Below the pieces are notes generated by a model. It was not told the origin of the DNA, made no database searches, and saw only the letters and a program-made list of their open reading frames with translations. Source: RGIG7378 sp964500525 (lineage in GTDB: Bacteria; Bacillota; Clostridia; RGIG7378). From it: 20,326 bases of DNA. The stretch covers positions 1 to 20,326 of the forward strand of contig CAZCOE010000111.1 in NCBI GenBank assembly GCA_964500525.1, given 5' to 3'. The position numbers and the translations under genes were made by a program. Positions 1-8,164 of the stretch are shown in pieces. Positions within the stretch are counted from its first letter, which is position 1, and the number at the start of each line of letters is the position of its first letter.

Positions 1-256
1 CCGCTTCCAAATCGAGCATGGGAGCATGGCGTCCTCAACTCTTCACACATCACTCTACACTCTTCACTGCGAAGCATCTATGCTTCGCCGGGAGCGGCGC
101 CTTTTCCCGGTACTTTTGGGCGGTCAAAAGTACCGAAACGAAACTCTTCACTGAGAAAAGCAAAGCTTCGCCTCGCCCATCGATCACTGGAACATGGGGA
201 CCAGAACTCTTCACCCATCACTCTTCACTTTTCGCCATCTTCCTGCTATAATTTTA
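1..256. repeat. Gene-free repeat and hairpin patch upstream of the polymerase gene
   Basis: No credible gene lies here; a 77-codon open frame across it is low-complexity and has no ribosome site. The exact 9-mer ACTCTTCAC occurs five times, at 38-46, 59-67, 143-151, 206-214 and 220-228. Two stretches, 59-89 and 143-172, form an imperfect direct repeat: both begin ACTCTTCACTG and end GCTTCGCC. Two strong hairpins lie inside: 9-bp arms at 69-77 and 80-88, and 11-bp arms at 108-118 and 125-135 with a 6-base loop. The last repeat copy contributes the -35 hexamer of the polymerase promoter. It may be a degenerate intergenic repeat or a small non-autonomous element, but I see no clear ends or target duplication. 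Confidence 0.6.
224..252 (+). promoter_or_regulatory. Candidate sigma-A promoter for the polymerase-yolD pair
   Basis: TTCACT (224-229), a 17-base spacer, then a perfect TATAAT (247-252). The -35 matches the TTGACA consensus at four of six bases and lies within a copy of the ACTCTTCAC repeat. The -10 is 36 bases upstream of the chosen start codon. Confidence 0.55.
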
Positions 257-268
257 GAAAATATGTTC
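257..268 (+). promoter_or_regulatory. LexA-like SOS box
   Basis: GAAAATATGTTC differs by one base from the Gram-positive LexA (DinR) palindrome GAAC-N4-GTTC and is followed by G as in the extended site. It lies just downstream of the -10 box, over the expected transcription start, where a bound repressor would block initiation. The gene behind it is a translesion polymerase, a common SOS target in Bacillota. The site is visible; its use by LexA is inferred. Confidence 0.5.
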
Positions 269-287
269 GTTTTTGGAGTTCTGCCCC

Positions 288-1790
288 ATGTCATCTCGCG
301 TCTACATTGCCATAGATCTCAAGTCCTTCTACGCCTCTGTAGAGTGCGTTGAGCGTGGCCTCAACCCCCTTACCACCAATCTGGTTGTGGCGGATATGAG
401 CCGCACCGAGAAGACCATCTGCCTGGCAGTTTCCCCCTCCCTCAAGTCCTACGGCATTCCGGGACGTCCCCGGCTGTTTGAGGTGGTTCAGCGGGTCAAG
501 GAGGTCAACAACCTGCGCCGGGCCAAGGCTCCCAACCATACCTTCTCCGGAGCCTCCTACAACTACCCGGATTTGCAGTCCTCCAAGGACCTGGAGCTGG
601 ACTATATTGTCGCTCCCCCTCAGATGGCCCTTTATGTGGATTACAGCACCCGGATTTACAACATTTACCTCAAATACATTGCTCCCGAGGACATTCACGT
701 CTACTCCATCGACGAGGTGTTTATAGACGCCACCAACTATTTGCACACATACCGCATGACCCCTCGCCAGCTGGCCATGACCATGATTCTGGACATTCTG
801 GGCAACACCGGCATTACGGCCACTGCAGGCATCGGCACCAATCTATACCTATGCAAAATCGCCATGGACATAGATGCTAAGCACCTGGAGCCTGACGAGA
901 ACGGTGTTCGCATTTCAGAATTGGACGAGATGAGCTATCGCCGGAGGCTGTGGACCCATCGCCCCCTTACGGACTTTTGGCGAGTGGGCCGGGGCTACGC
1001 CCGCAAGCTGGAGAAGCACGGCCTGCATACCATGGGAGACGTGGCCCGCTGCTCTCTGGGAGGTCCATCTGACTACTACAACGAGGACCTGTTGTACAGG
1101 ATGTTCGGCGTCAATGCAGAGCTGCTCATTGACCACGCCTGGGGTTGGGAACCCTGCACCATGGCAGACATTAAGTCCTACCGCTCCTCGACGCACAGTC
1201 TCAGCTCCGGCCAGGTGCTCCAGCAGCCCTACGTTGCTGCAAAGGCCCGTGTGGTTATCAGCGAAATGGCGGACCAGCTGGCCCTGTCCCTGATGTCCAA
1301 GCGGGTGGTTGCCGACCAGCTGGTGCTCACCATCGGATACGACATAGACAACCTGACAGACCCCCAGCGTCGGGCAAATTACCACGGCCCTGTAACCATG
1401 GACGCCTACGGCAGAGCCATCCCCAAGCACAGCCACGGCACCGCCAATATTGGTCGATATTGTTCATCCTCTAACCAATTTGTGCAGACAGCAGGAGAGC
1501 TGTTCGACCGCATTGTCAACCCGGATCTGCTGATCCGCCGGCTCACTCTGGTGGCCAACCATGTGGTCTATCAATCGGATGTGCCCCAGGGCGCCGCAGA
1601 GGAGCAGCTGGACCTGCTGTCTATCTGCAGCCAGCAGACCGTGGACCGGGAACGGGAAGAACGGGTGCAGCAGGCAGTGCTGAGCATCAAGGAGAAGTTC
1701 GGCAAGAACGCCATTCTACGAGGTCTCAGCCTTGAGGAGGGTGCCACTGCCATAGAGAGGAACCAACAGATTGGAGGACACAAGGCATGA
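288..1790 (+). CDS. Y-family translesion DNA polymerase (UvrX/YqjW/UmuC-like)
   Basis: Error-prone polymerase that copies past damaged template bases. The N-terminal catalytic block YIAIDLKSFYASVE supplies the first metal-binding acidic residue. The block VYSIDEVFID (about residues 138-147) holds the SIDE catalytic motif, and TATAGIGTNLYLCKIAMD follows in the palm. A little-finger domain fills the second half. Near the C-terminus QLDLL (residues 440-444 of 500) looks like a beta-clamp binding motif, needed for access to the replication fork. The start is ATG 288, with TTGGAG nine bases upstream; the in-frame TTG at 273 lies within that ribosome site. Its stop overlaps the next start by four bases, so translation is probably coupled. 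Its length and its YolD neighbour fit the Gram-positive UvrX/YqjW group rather than DinB. Confidence 0.93.
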   Translation: MSSRVYIAIDLKSFYASVECVERGLNPLTTNLVVADMSRTEKTICLAVSPSLKSYGIPGRPRLFEVVQRVKEVNNLRRAKAPNHTFSGASYNYPDLQSSKDLELDYIVAPPQMALYVDYSTRIYNIYLKYIAPEDIHVYSIDEVFIDATNYLHTYRMTPRQLAMTMILDILGNTGITATAGIGTNLYLCKIAMDIDAKHLEPDENGVRISELDEMSYRRRLWTHRPLTDFWRVGRGYARKLEKHGLHTMGDVARCSLGGPSDYYNEDLLYRMFGVNAELLIDHAWGWEPCTMADIKSYRSSTHSLSSGQVLQQPYVAAKARVVISEMADQLALSLMSKRVVADQLVLTIGYDIDNLTDPQRRANYHGPVTMDAYGRAIPKHSHGTANIGRYCSSSNQFVQTAGELFDRIVNPDLLIRRLTLVANHVVYQSDVPQGAAEEQLDLLSICSQQTVDREREERVQQAVLSIKEKFGKNAILRGLSLEEGATAIERNQQIGGHKA

Positions 1791-2188
1791 AATTCCCCTA
1801 CGATGACATTATCAACCTGCCCCATCACCGCTCCTCCACCCATCCGCCTATGTCAAATCAGGCCCGGGCTGCCCAGTTTGCACCCTTTGCCGCTCTGGTG
1901 GGCTACGACGAGGCCGTTCAGGAGACCGCCCGCCTTACAGACAGTCAAATGGACCTTAGTGAGGATATGGGCCAGGCTCTGGACCGGCAGCTGCGCAGGC
2001 TCCAGGCCTCTATTGGTGACAAACCCACGGTTTCCATAACCTACTTCCTCCCCGACCAGCGAAAAAAAGGAGGCCGCTACCTTACTGCGACCTCCCGGGT
2101 TATTCATATTGATTCATTTAAGCGGTTCCTGCGACTGGAGGACCATACGGAAATCCCCTTTGACAGCATATTTAATATAGAGTTTTAG
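1787..2188 (+). CDS. YolD-like family protein
   Basis: A 133-residue protein with the features of the YolD-like family: an N-terminal block SNQARAAQFAPFAALVGYDEAV and a C-terminal beta-rich part ending in an acidic, aromatic tail. In Bacillus, YolD-like genes sit beside Y-family polymerase genes of the UvrX/YqjW type and share their SOS control. Here the ATG overlaps the polymerase stop codon (ATGA), which implies co-translation. The biochemical role is unknown; an accessory role in translesion synthesis, UmuD-like in position only, is inferred from gene pairing. It ends head-to-head with the next gene, the two stop codons overlapping. Confidence 0.85.
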   Translation: MKFPYDDIINLPHHRSSTHPPMSNQARAAQFAPFAALVGYDEAVQETARLTDSQMDLSEDMGQALDRQLRRLQASIGDKPTVSITYFLPDQRKKGGRYLTATSRVIHIDSFKRFLRLEDHTEIPFDSIFNIEF

Positions 2189-3345
2189 CCTTGCTGCCTG
2201 TCATCGAACCACTGCTGTATGGTTTCCCTATCTGCAGTGGCCCGTCCCTGTATCAGGTCGGTGCTGCCTCCTCCCTTGCCACCGATGGCTCCGTTTATTT
2301 CCCTTAGCCTGGCCCTCAGGTCCTGACTCTGGGAGCTGATAACATATTTGAACTGGCCCTGTTCTCCGGAGAATATGCCAAACAGCCCCGGACATAGGCT
2401 CTTGCCCCTGTCCGCCACGGCAATCATCACATCGTATTCCCAATCTGCCACGAACAAGGCTATATTGGTGGATCCCTGAGGCAGCTTGTCCAACTCCGTC
2501 AAGGCCAAGGCAGTTCTGGCGCCCTTGAGCCTGTATTGCAGGCTGCTGCATTCTTCCTTCAGCCGCTGTACACCCTGGGAAATGCTGTCCTGGGGCACTG
2601 CCAGCATACCCGACACCGCCGCAGTCTGCTCATATCTGCTGCGATAGTCCCTGAGCAGTCTCATCCCTGCCGTCATATTCAGTCGGACGCCGTTTTTATG
2701 CTTGACTGCATCCAATATTTTCACCATGCCCACCTCTCCTGTGCAATGGACGTGGGGGGCGCAACAGGCGCATACGTCCACTCCGGGGATTGTGACTATT
2801 CTGACGTTCTCTGTAAGCTCCAGCTTGCTGCGATACTCCATGTTGGCCAGTTCTTCCGGTTCAGGGAAGCTGGTCTCCACAGGAACGTTGCTGACAATAA
2901 CTGCTGCAGCAATATCCTCAATCTCGTCCAGCTGGCTCCTGCTCAACATTCCGTTGAAATCCAATGTGACATAATCGTCTCCCAGATGGAATCCCACATT
3001 ATCGTAGCCGTACAGCGCATGGACAATGCCGGAGATAATATGTTCCCCGGTGTGGCATTGCATCTTTTCGAAGCGGGCGTTCCAATCAATGGTGCAATCC
3101 ACTATAGCGCCAATCTCCAGAGGCTCTGTGGTCCTGTGCCAGATAACCCCGTCCTCCTCCTGAACGTCCGTCACAGCCACGTCTCCAATGTGGCCGGTGT
3201 CAGCATATTGGCCTCCTCCCTCCGGGAAAAAGGCGGTGCGATCCAGCTCCACCAACCACCCGCCGGACTCCCTCTCAACGCAGTTCAGCACGGTTGCAGT
3301 AAATGTATAAATATAGCTGTCCTTGTAATATAACTTTTCCGACAT
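2185..3345 (-). CDS. alaX: Alanyl-tRNA editing protein, long AlaX type with DHHA1 domain
   Basis: Free-standing editing enzyme that hydrolyses mischarged tRNA(Ala), mainly Ser-tRNA(Ala). The N-terminal part resembles the AlaRS second additional domain, with FPEGGGQ at residues 40-46 and the zinc-site motifs HTGEH at 98-102 and C-x3-H at 194-198. The C-terminal third is a DHHA1 domain ending in a glycine-rich GGKGGGS segment. At 386 residues it matches the long AlaX form. The ATG at 3345 is preceded by TTGGAGGG. It follows the ParB-like gene by 48 bases on the same strand with no convincing terminator between, so some read-through is possible. Confidence 0.92.
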   Translation of the reverse strand: MSEKLYYKDSYIYTFTATVLNCVERESGGWLVELDRTAFFPEGGGQYADTGHIGDVAVTDVQEEDGVIWHRTTEPLEIGAIVDCTIDWNARFEKMQCHTGEHIISGIVHALYGYDNVGFHLGDDYVTLDFNGMLSRSQLDEIEDIAAAVIVSNVPVETSFPEPEELANMEYRSKLELTENVRIVTIPGVDVCACCAPHVHCTGEVGMVKILDAVKHKNGVRLNMTAGMRLLRDYRSRYEQTAAVSGMLAVPQDSISQGVQRLKEECSSLQYRLKGARTALALTELDKLPQGSTNIALFVADWEYDVMIAVADRGKSLCPGLFGIFSGEQGQFKYVISSQSQDLRARLREINGAIGGKGGGSTDLIQGRATADRETIQQWFDDRQQG

Positions 3346-3393
3346 ATGTGCCCTCCAATTTCCATCTATAATAGCACAAAGGGCCCTGGGGAA

Positions 3394-4020
3394 CTATATG
3401 GGTTTTTTAACTCTTATGGTATATAGCACCGCGTCCTCCTCTTCGTCCCGACACAGAGTGGTGCCCCTGGCCTGGGCTCCGATTATCTCCACCGTCTTCC
3501 TTATGGTATTGTCAATTATGCGAATGTCGTTTCCTCCCTTGATCCTGACTCGCCCCTGGGTGGAGGCAGACTCCTCAGACGATGGTTCCGGGCTGTCCTT
3601 CCCCAGACTGCGGCAAACCTCGGTAATGCGGCAGATGTTCCACCCCAGAGCCTTGCAAAATGCCGCCTTGGCCTCCCGGCTGCTGCGTGCAGAATATGCT
3701 CGGATGATATCGCTCTCCGGCAATGGATCTCTCTGGAGATTATCCACCAGGGCATAGGTGGATGCTGTGGCGTCGTCCATGGCGATTACAACTGCAGGCA
3801 CCTGTTTCATGCCGATTTCCCTGGCGGCCTTGAGCCTCCTGGCTCCTGATACCAGCAGATAGGTGCCTTCGCCTCCGGGCCTGACCACCAGCGGATTCAA
3901 CAAGCCTACGTTCCTGATGGACTCCCCCAGTTCCCGGATTCCCCGATGGGGCATTCCGGTGCGCACATGGGACTTGGGCACCCTGATAATATTTGTATCT
4001 ATGTAGTCAATAATCTGCAT
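3394..4020 (-). CDS. Short ParB/Noc-like DNA-binding protein
   Basis: A 208-residue ParB/Spo0J-family paralogue directly downstream of rsmG, where Bacillus carries the nucleoid-occlusion gene noc. The ParB N-terminal domain is present (IRELGESIRNVGLLNPLVV; SGARRLKAAREIG). The nucleotide-binding motif usually written GERRxRA is SGARRLKA, so the Glu is Ala; the ENxQR motif is DNLQR. A helix-turn-helix-like stretch follows (FCKALGWNICRITEVCRSL), then a Ser/Glu-rich linker and a beta-alpha-beta-like tail in place of a standard ParB dimerisation domain. The start ATG 4020 has AGGAGG six bases upstream; longer versions of the frame run back into rsmG and are rejected. Whether it acts in nucleoid occlusion cannot be told from sequence. 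Confidence 0.78.
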   Translation of the reverse strand: MQIIDYIDTNIIRVPKSHVRTGMPHRGIRELGESIRNVGLLNPLVVRPGGEGTYLLVSGARRLKAAREIGMKQVPAVVIAMDDATASTYALVDNLQRDPLPESDIIRAYSARSSREAKAAFCKALGWNICRITEVCRSLGKDSPEPSSEESASTQGRVRIKGGNDIRIIDNTIRKTVEIIGAQARGTTLCRDEEEDAVLYTIRVKKPI

Positions 4021-4039
4021 GGCAAACCTCCTGACTGTA

Positions 4040-4068
4040 GTTGTACCAAGGAGGACAGGCCTTGTAAA
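4040..4068 (-). promoter_or_regulatory. Candidate promoter for the ParB-like gene
   Basis: On the minus strand TTTACA (4063-4068), a 17-base spacer and TACAAC (4040-4045). It lies between the rsmG terminator and the ParB-like start codon, so it would let this gene be expressed apart from the ribosomal operon. The -10 matches four of six consensus bases. Confidence 0.35.
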
Positions 4069-4115
4069 CAGAAAAGTATCGATGGTTTTCGACGGCTTAA
4101 GACGGTTTCCGGAGC

Positions 4116-4145
4116 AAAAAAACACCCATTCTGTTAGCAGATGGG
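4116..4145 (-). terminator. Rho-independent terminator overlapping the rsmG stop codon
   Basis: Read on the minus strand, CCCATCTG pairs with CAGAATGGG (one bulged A) around the loop CTAA, followed by TG and seven T. The rsmG stop codon TAA lies in the loop. It would end the transcript that starts at the rpmH promoter. Confidence 0.75.
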
Positions 4146-4865
4146 CTCTTTTGCCGCCTTTCCCGTTTTGCGGGGATATTTTGGCGATAAGTTTTTGGTC
4201 TTTTTGAAGGTATAAATCTGTCGGTTTATAGGGGTCTGCTCCTGATCCTCCCAGACCAGGGATAGCTCCCTCATGTGGCAAAAATCCAGGGCCAACTCAT
4301 GGGCCGCCCTGTTCCAACCGGGTTCCATGTGGGTTTTGGGGCCTTTCATGGCCAACAGCCTGCCTCCCGGCTTGGTAAATGGAGAACAATATTCCATCAT
4401 AACCGGCAATGAGGCCACTGCCCGACCCACTGAAATATCATAGGCCTCTCTCATATCCCTGCCAACTCCGCTGAGTTCCTCGGCCCTGCCCCAAACCGCC
4501 TTGGCATTGCCCAGACCCAGCAGTTCAATGGCACTGTTTATGAAGTTCACCTTCTTGCCGGTGGCCTCCACCATCACCACATTCATCTGGGGCAGCATAA
4601 TTGCCAGTGGGATTCCCGGCAGTCCCGCTCCGCTGCCTATGTCCACCAAGCTTGTGCCCTCCTGAACCGGACCGATTTCTTCCAGCAGGGACAGTGAATC
4701 CACAAAATGCTTCATTATAAACTCATCCGGCTCCAAAATGGCCGTCAAGTTGGTGTGCTTATTGTATTCCAGCATGTAGTCCATGTAGGTATCGAGCAGC
4801 CGGGCCTGGCTCTCCCCCACTGTAATGCGGTTTATTGCACAAAATTGGATGATTTTGTCCCTCAT
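4134..4865 (-). CDS. rsmG: 16S rRNA (guanine527-N7)-methyltransferase RsmG
   Basis: Cytosolic SAM-dependent enzyme that methylates N7 of G527 in the 530 loop of 16S rRNA; its loss gives low-level streptomycin resistance in several bacteria. The family block MKHFVDSL (residues 51-58) precedes the SAM-binding loop DIGSGAGLPG (75-84). The C-terminal tail has the KYPRKTGKAAKEP run typical of the family. At 243 residues it is of normal length. Its ATG overlaps the mnmG stop by four bases, indicating translational coupling. Its own stop sits inside a terminator hairpin. Confidence 0.96.
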   Translation of the reverse strand: MRDKIIQFCAINRITVGESQARLLDTYMDYMLEYNKHTNLTAILEPDEFIMKHFVDSLSLLEEIGPVQEGTSLVDIGSGAGLPGIPLAIMLPQMNVVMVEATGKKVNFINSAIELLGLGNAKAVWGRAEELSGVGRDMREAYDISVGRAVASLPVMMEYCSPFTKPGGRLLAMKGPKTHMEPGWNRAAHELALDFCHMRELSLVWEDQEQTPINRQIYTFKKTKNLSPKYPRKTGKAAKEPIC

Positions 4866-6736
4866 TTCCGTCCCCTTCTCCTGGCCAATTCTATCAGCAG
4901 CACAGATATGTCTGCAGGGCGAACTCCCGTAATCCGGTTGGCCTGCTCTAATGTCTCAGGCCTGATTTTGTCCAATTTGATGGATCCCTCCCGGGACAAT
5001 CCCGGCAAATTCAGATAGTCCAGGTCCTCTGGCAGCTTGATCTGGCGGTTTTTCTTAAATGCCTCCACCTGCTCCTGCTGGTTCTTGATATAGCCATCGT
5101 ATTTTACTCTGATCTCTACCTCGTTCCGCAGGGTTTCCGGCAGGTTCGGACGGTTTTTGTCAAAAACCGACAGGCTTTCGTATGTCAGGTTGGGCCTTCT
5201 GAGCAGGGCCGCCAAGGTGGTTCCGTTTTGTGGCCTGGTGGTTCCCATTTGGTCGAAGAACTGTTGGAATTCCGCTCCTGTTCCCAGGTGGGCCTCCTCC
5301 AATCGCTGAATCTCATCCTCTATCAGCTGCTGTTTTGCCTGGAATTTCTCCCATCTCTCGTCGGAAATCAGACCGGCGTACCTGCCCTTGGGCATCAGCC
5401 TGGCGTCCGCATTGTCCTGGCGCAGCAGCATTCTGTATTCTGAGCGGGAAGTCATTATTCTGTAGGGTTCGTCTGCTCCTGTAGTAACCAAATCGTCGAT
5501 AAGTACGCCAATATATCCCTCAGAGCGGTCCACCACCATGGGTTCCCGGCCCTGAATCTGCAATGCGGCGTTGATTCCGGCCACAATTCCCTGGGCAGCG
5601 GCCTCTTCGTACCCGGAGGAACCGTTTATCTGGCCTGCGGAGAACAGACCTGGGAGCTTTTTAAACTCCAATGTGGACCTGAGCTGCAGTGAATCTATGC
5701 AGTCGTACTCGATGGCATAGCCTGTGCGCATTACTTCCACGTTCTCCAGGCCGCTGATGGAGCGCAGCATTTCCAGCTGTACCTCCTCCGGCAGGGAGGA
5801 ACTCATGCCCTGAACGTACATTTCCTCTGTATGCAGCCCCAAGGGTTCGATAAACACCTGGTGGCGCTGCCTGTCGGGAAAGCGCATAACCTTGTCCTCA
5901 ATGGAAGGACAATATCTGGGGCCGATTCCGGATATTTTTCCGGAATACAGCGGGCTCCTTCCTATGTTGTCTCTGATAATCTGATGGGTTCTCTCATTTG
6001 TCCATGTCAAATAACAGCAGGCGGCGTTATTCACTTCTGTGTGGTCAAAGGAGAAGGGCTGCACCTGCTCTCCCTCCTGGATTTCCATCTTGGAAAAGTC
6101 CACGCTGCGGCGATTGATCCTGCAGGGAGTGCCTGTCTTGAATCTGAATAGCGTTATGCCCAGCTTTTTCATGGCGTCGGACAGTCCAATTGCGGCATGG
6201 ATGCCGTCCGGTCCCGACTGCTGCCTGTATTCTCCCACAATTACAGATCCTGCCAGATACGTTCCTGTGGTCAGCACCACCGCCTTGGCTGTGTAGACTC
6301 CGCCCATGGGTGTGACGCACTCCCACTGCCGGCCGTCTGCCGCCCTGCGCAGGTCCACAATCTCCCCCTGGCGCAGCTGCAGGTTGGGCGTCTGCTCGAT
6401 AACATGCTTCATGTACTCCTGATAGCGGCGTCGGTCTATCTGTGCCCGCAGGGAATGCACCGCCGGACCCTTGCCCCTGTTGAGCATGCGGATCTGGATC
6501 ATATTTGCATCGGCTGCTCTGGCCATTTCTCCACCCAGGGCGTCGACTTCCCTGACCAGGTGGCCCTTACCTGTTCCTCCGATGCTGGGATTGCAGGGCA
6601 TATTGGCCACTGCATCCATGTTGATTGTAAACAAAATGGTGCGACAACCCATTCGGGCCGCCGCCAGAGCTGCCTCGCAGCCTGCATGTCCTGCGCCAAC
6701 TACAATTACATCAACCTTTGCTGCACTGTATTCCAT
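4862..6736 (-). CDS. mnmG: tRNA uridine-5-carboxymethylaminomethyl modification enzyme MnmG (GidA)
   Basis: FAD-dependent partner of MnmE that installs the carboxymethylaminomethyl (or aminomethyl) group on wobble uridine 34 of tRNAs reading NNA/NNG codons. The dinucleotide-binding motif GAGHAGCEAA starts at residue 14. The conserved block EPLGLHTEEMYVQGMSSSLP lies mid-protein, followed by the GQINGSSGYEEAAAQG FAD/MnmG signature. The C-terminal helical domain ends in a TGVRPADISVLLI block used for MnmE binding. At 624 residues it has normal length. It begins 12 bases after mnmE, and the two act as a heterotetramer, which agrees with their adjacency. Confidence 0.98.
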   Translation of the reverse strand: MEYSAAKVDVIVVGAGHAGCEAALAAARMGCRTILFTINMDAVANMPCNPSIGGTGKGHLVREVDALGGEMARAADANMIQIRMLNRGKGPAVHSLRAQIDRRRYQEYMKHVIEQTPNLQLRQGEIVDLRRAADGRQWECVTPMGGVYTAKAVVLTTGTYLAGSVIVGEYRQQSGPDGIHAAIGLSDAMKKLGITLFRFKTGTPCRINRRSVDFSKMEIQEGEQVQPFSFDHTEVNNAACCYLTWTNERTHQIIRDNIGRSPLYSGKISGIGPRYCPSIEDKVMRFPDRQRHQVFIEPLGLHTEEMYVQGMSSSLPEEVQLEMLRSISGLENVEVMRTGYAIEYDCIDSLQLRSTLEFKKLPGLFSAGQINGSSGYEEAAAQGIVAGINAALQIQGREPMVVDRSEGYIGVLIDDLVTTGADEPYRIMTSRSEYRMLLRQDNADARLMPKGRYAGLISDERWEKFQAKQQLIEDEIQRLEEAHLGTGAEFQQFFDQMGTTRPQNGTTLAALLRRPNLTYESLSVFDKNRPNLPETLRNEVEIRVKYDGYIKNQQEQVEAFKKNRQIKLPEDLDYLNLPGLSREGSIKLDKIRPETLEQANRITGVRPADISVLLIELARRRGRK

Positions 6737-6748
6737 CCTGCCAAAAAC

Positions 6749-8164
6749 CTACTTTCCAACACAGAAGGAGCTGAACATCTTGTCGATGGCCTCCATATCT
6801 ATGTGTCTGCCTGTCAATTCGTTGAGAGCCATGGCTCCGCTGCTAATTTCCGTATATAGAATATCCAGAGGATATCCCGCCTTGCCGTCTGCATAGGCTC
6901 TGTCCAAGTGGACAATTGCCTTCCGGACCAACTGTCTCTGCCTCTCGTTTACCAAAATGCCTCGGCTGATCAGCTCGTCGTCTGCCTGGCACTGCTTGAG
7001 AATCAGGTCCGTCAATGTTGTGACTCCTATGCCGCTGAGGGCGCTGATAGAGACAGCCTCTATCTCCATTCCCCGAGCCAGCAGCCGCTGCTTCATCCGG
7101 TCAATAAATTCCTGAGCCCTTTGCTCCCCGGACAGGTCCACCTTGTTTGCCGCCAATACAATTGGGATGTTCCCACCGTATCCGGCGCAGGTTTCCTCTG
7201 CCTCATCTGCCTGCAGCTCCAGGTCCCGGCCCAGATCCACCATGTAGATAATCATATCTGCAGATTCCATTTTGGCATAGGCCCTGTGGATGCCGATTTG
7301 CTCCACCGGATCCAGGTTCTCATCCTGCCTGAGGCCTGCTGTGTCCACGAAGCGGACCATGTATCCTCCCAGGCTGACAGCCTCCTCCACTGTGTCCCGG
7401 GTAGTGCCGGGAATGTCCGTGACGATGGCCCTTTCCTCTCCCAACAGTCTGTTGAGCAATGAGGATTTGCCTGCGTTAGGTCTGCCGCATATAACCACGT
7501 ACAGACCATCCCGGATGCGCCTGCCGGACTCAAAGGTTCCGGACAATTCCCTGAGGCCTGATATTATAGGTTCCAGTTCCCCGGCCACATCCTGAGGTGA
7601 GTAGTCAAAGGAATCCAATTCGTCGAAATCCGTGGAAAGGTCAATTTTTGCACATATATCCCCCAAGCCGTCTGCCAGCTTGCCCAAACGGGATGAGAGC
7701 TTGCCCTCCAGCTGCTGCACAGCCACCTTGGCTGCCTTGTCAGCTCCGGCACCTATCAGATCCATGGTGGCCTCTGCCTCCAGCAGGTCCATTTTGTTGT
7801 TGATAAAGGCCCTCTTGGTGAATTCTCCCGGCGCTGCAGCCACTGCTCCTGCCTGTAGAACCAGCTGAAGCACACGGCGGGTGACCACAATGCCTCCGTG
7901 GCAGTTAATCTCCACCACATCCTCTCCGGTATAGGTCCTGGGTGCAGCCATTTTGCTCACCAGAACCCGATCCACGGTTTCTCCCGTGTCCGGATCCACA
8001 ATCTTTCCGTAGGTTATGGTGTTTGCCTCTTTGGAAAGAAACCCTCCCGGGCAAACAAAAAGGCGGTCGCAAATAGCAAAAGCCTCGCAACCGCTTATTT
8101 TAATTATGCTTATTCCACTTGTTCCCAGCGCTGTCGCCACCGCCGCAATCGTCGTGTCAAACAT
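6749..8164 (-). CDS. mnmE: tRNA uridine-5-carboxymethylaminomethyl modification GTPase MnmE (TrmE)
   Basis: K+-activated GTPase that works with MnmG on wobble uridine 34. The N-terminal folate-binding domain begins MFDTTIAAVATALGTSGI. The G domain is inserted in the helical domain, with G1 GRPNAGKSS (227-235), G2 TTRD (254-257), G3 DTAG (274-277) and G4 NKVD (340-343). The protein ends in the family hallmark CVGK, whose cysteine is conserved. At 471 residues it has normal length. The start ATG shares a base with the jag stop (TAATG). Confidence 0.98.
   Translation of the reverse strand: MFDTTIAAVATALGTSGISIIKISGCEAFAICDRLFVCPGGFLSKEANTITYGKIVDPDTGETVDRVLVSKMAAPRTYTGEDVVEINCHGGIVVTRRVLQLVLQAGAVAAAPGEFTKRAFINNKMDLLEAEATMDLIGAGADKAAKVAVQQLEGKLSSRLGKLADGLGDICAKIDLSTDFDELDSFDYSPQDVAGELEPIISGLRELSGTFESGRRIRDGLYVVICGRPNAGKSSLLNRLLGEERAIVTDIPGTTRDTVEEAVSLGGYMVRFVDTAGLRQDENLDPVEQIGIHRAYAKMESADMIIYMVDLGRDLELQADEAEETCAGYGGNIPIVLAANKVDLSGEQRAQEFIDRMKQRLLARGMEIEAVSISALSGIGVTTLTDLILKQCQADDELISRGILVNERQRQLVRKAIVHLDRAYADGKAGYPLDILYTEISSGAMALNELTGRHIDMEAIDKMFSSFCVGK

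Noticed and set aside
18..251. 77-codon open frame at the left edge
   Set aside because: It consists of repeat and hairpin sequence, has no ribosome site and resembles no protein.
2536..3333. 265-codon plus-strand open frame opposite the alaX gene
   Set aside because: It is a shadow of the AlaX reading frame, which carries all expected motifs.
3740..3748. TTATCCACC, an eight-of-nine match to the DnaA box
   Set aside because: It is isolated inside the ParB-like coding sequence, far from the origin spacers, and is expected by chance.
4021..4281. N-terminal extension of the ParB-like frame
   Set aside because: It runs through the rsmG terminator and coding sequence; ATG 4020 has an ideal AGGAGG and starts the ParB domain.
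6197..6859. 220-codon plus-strand open frame opposite mnmG and mnmE
   Set aside because: It is antisense to two clearly conserved genes and has no recognisable domain.
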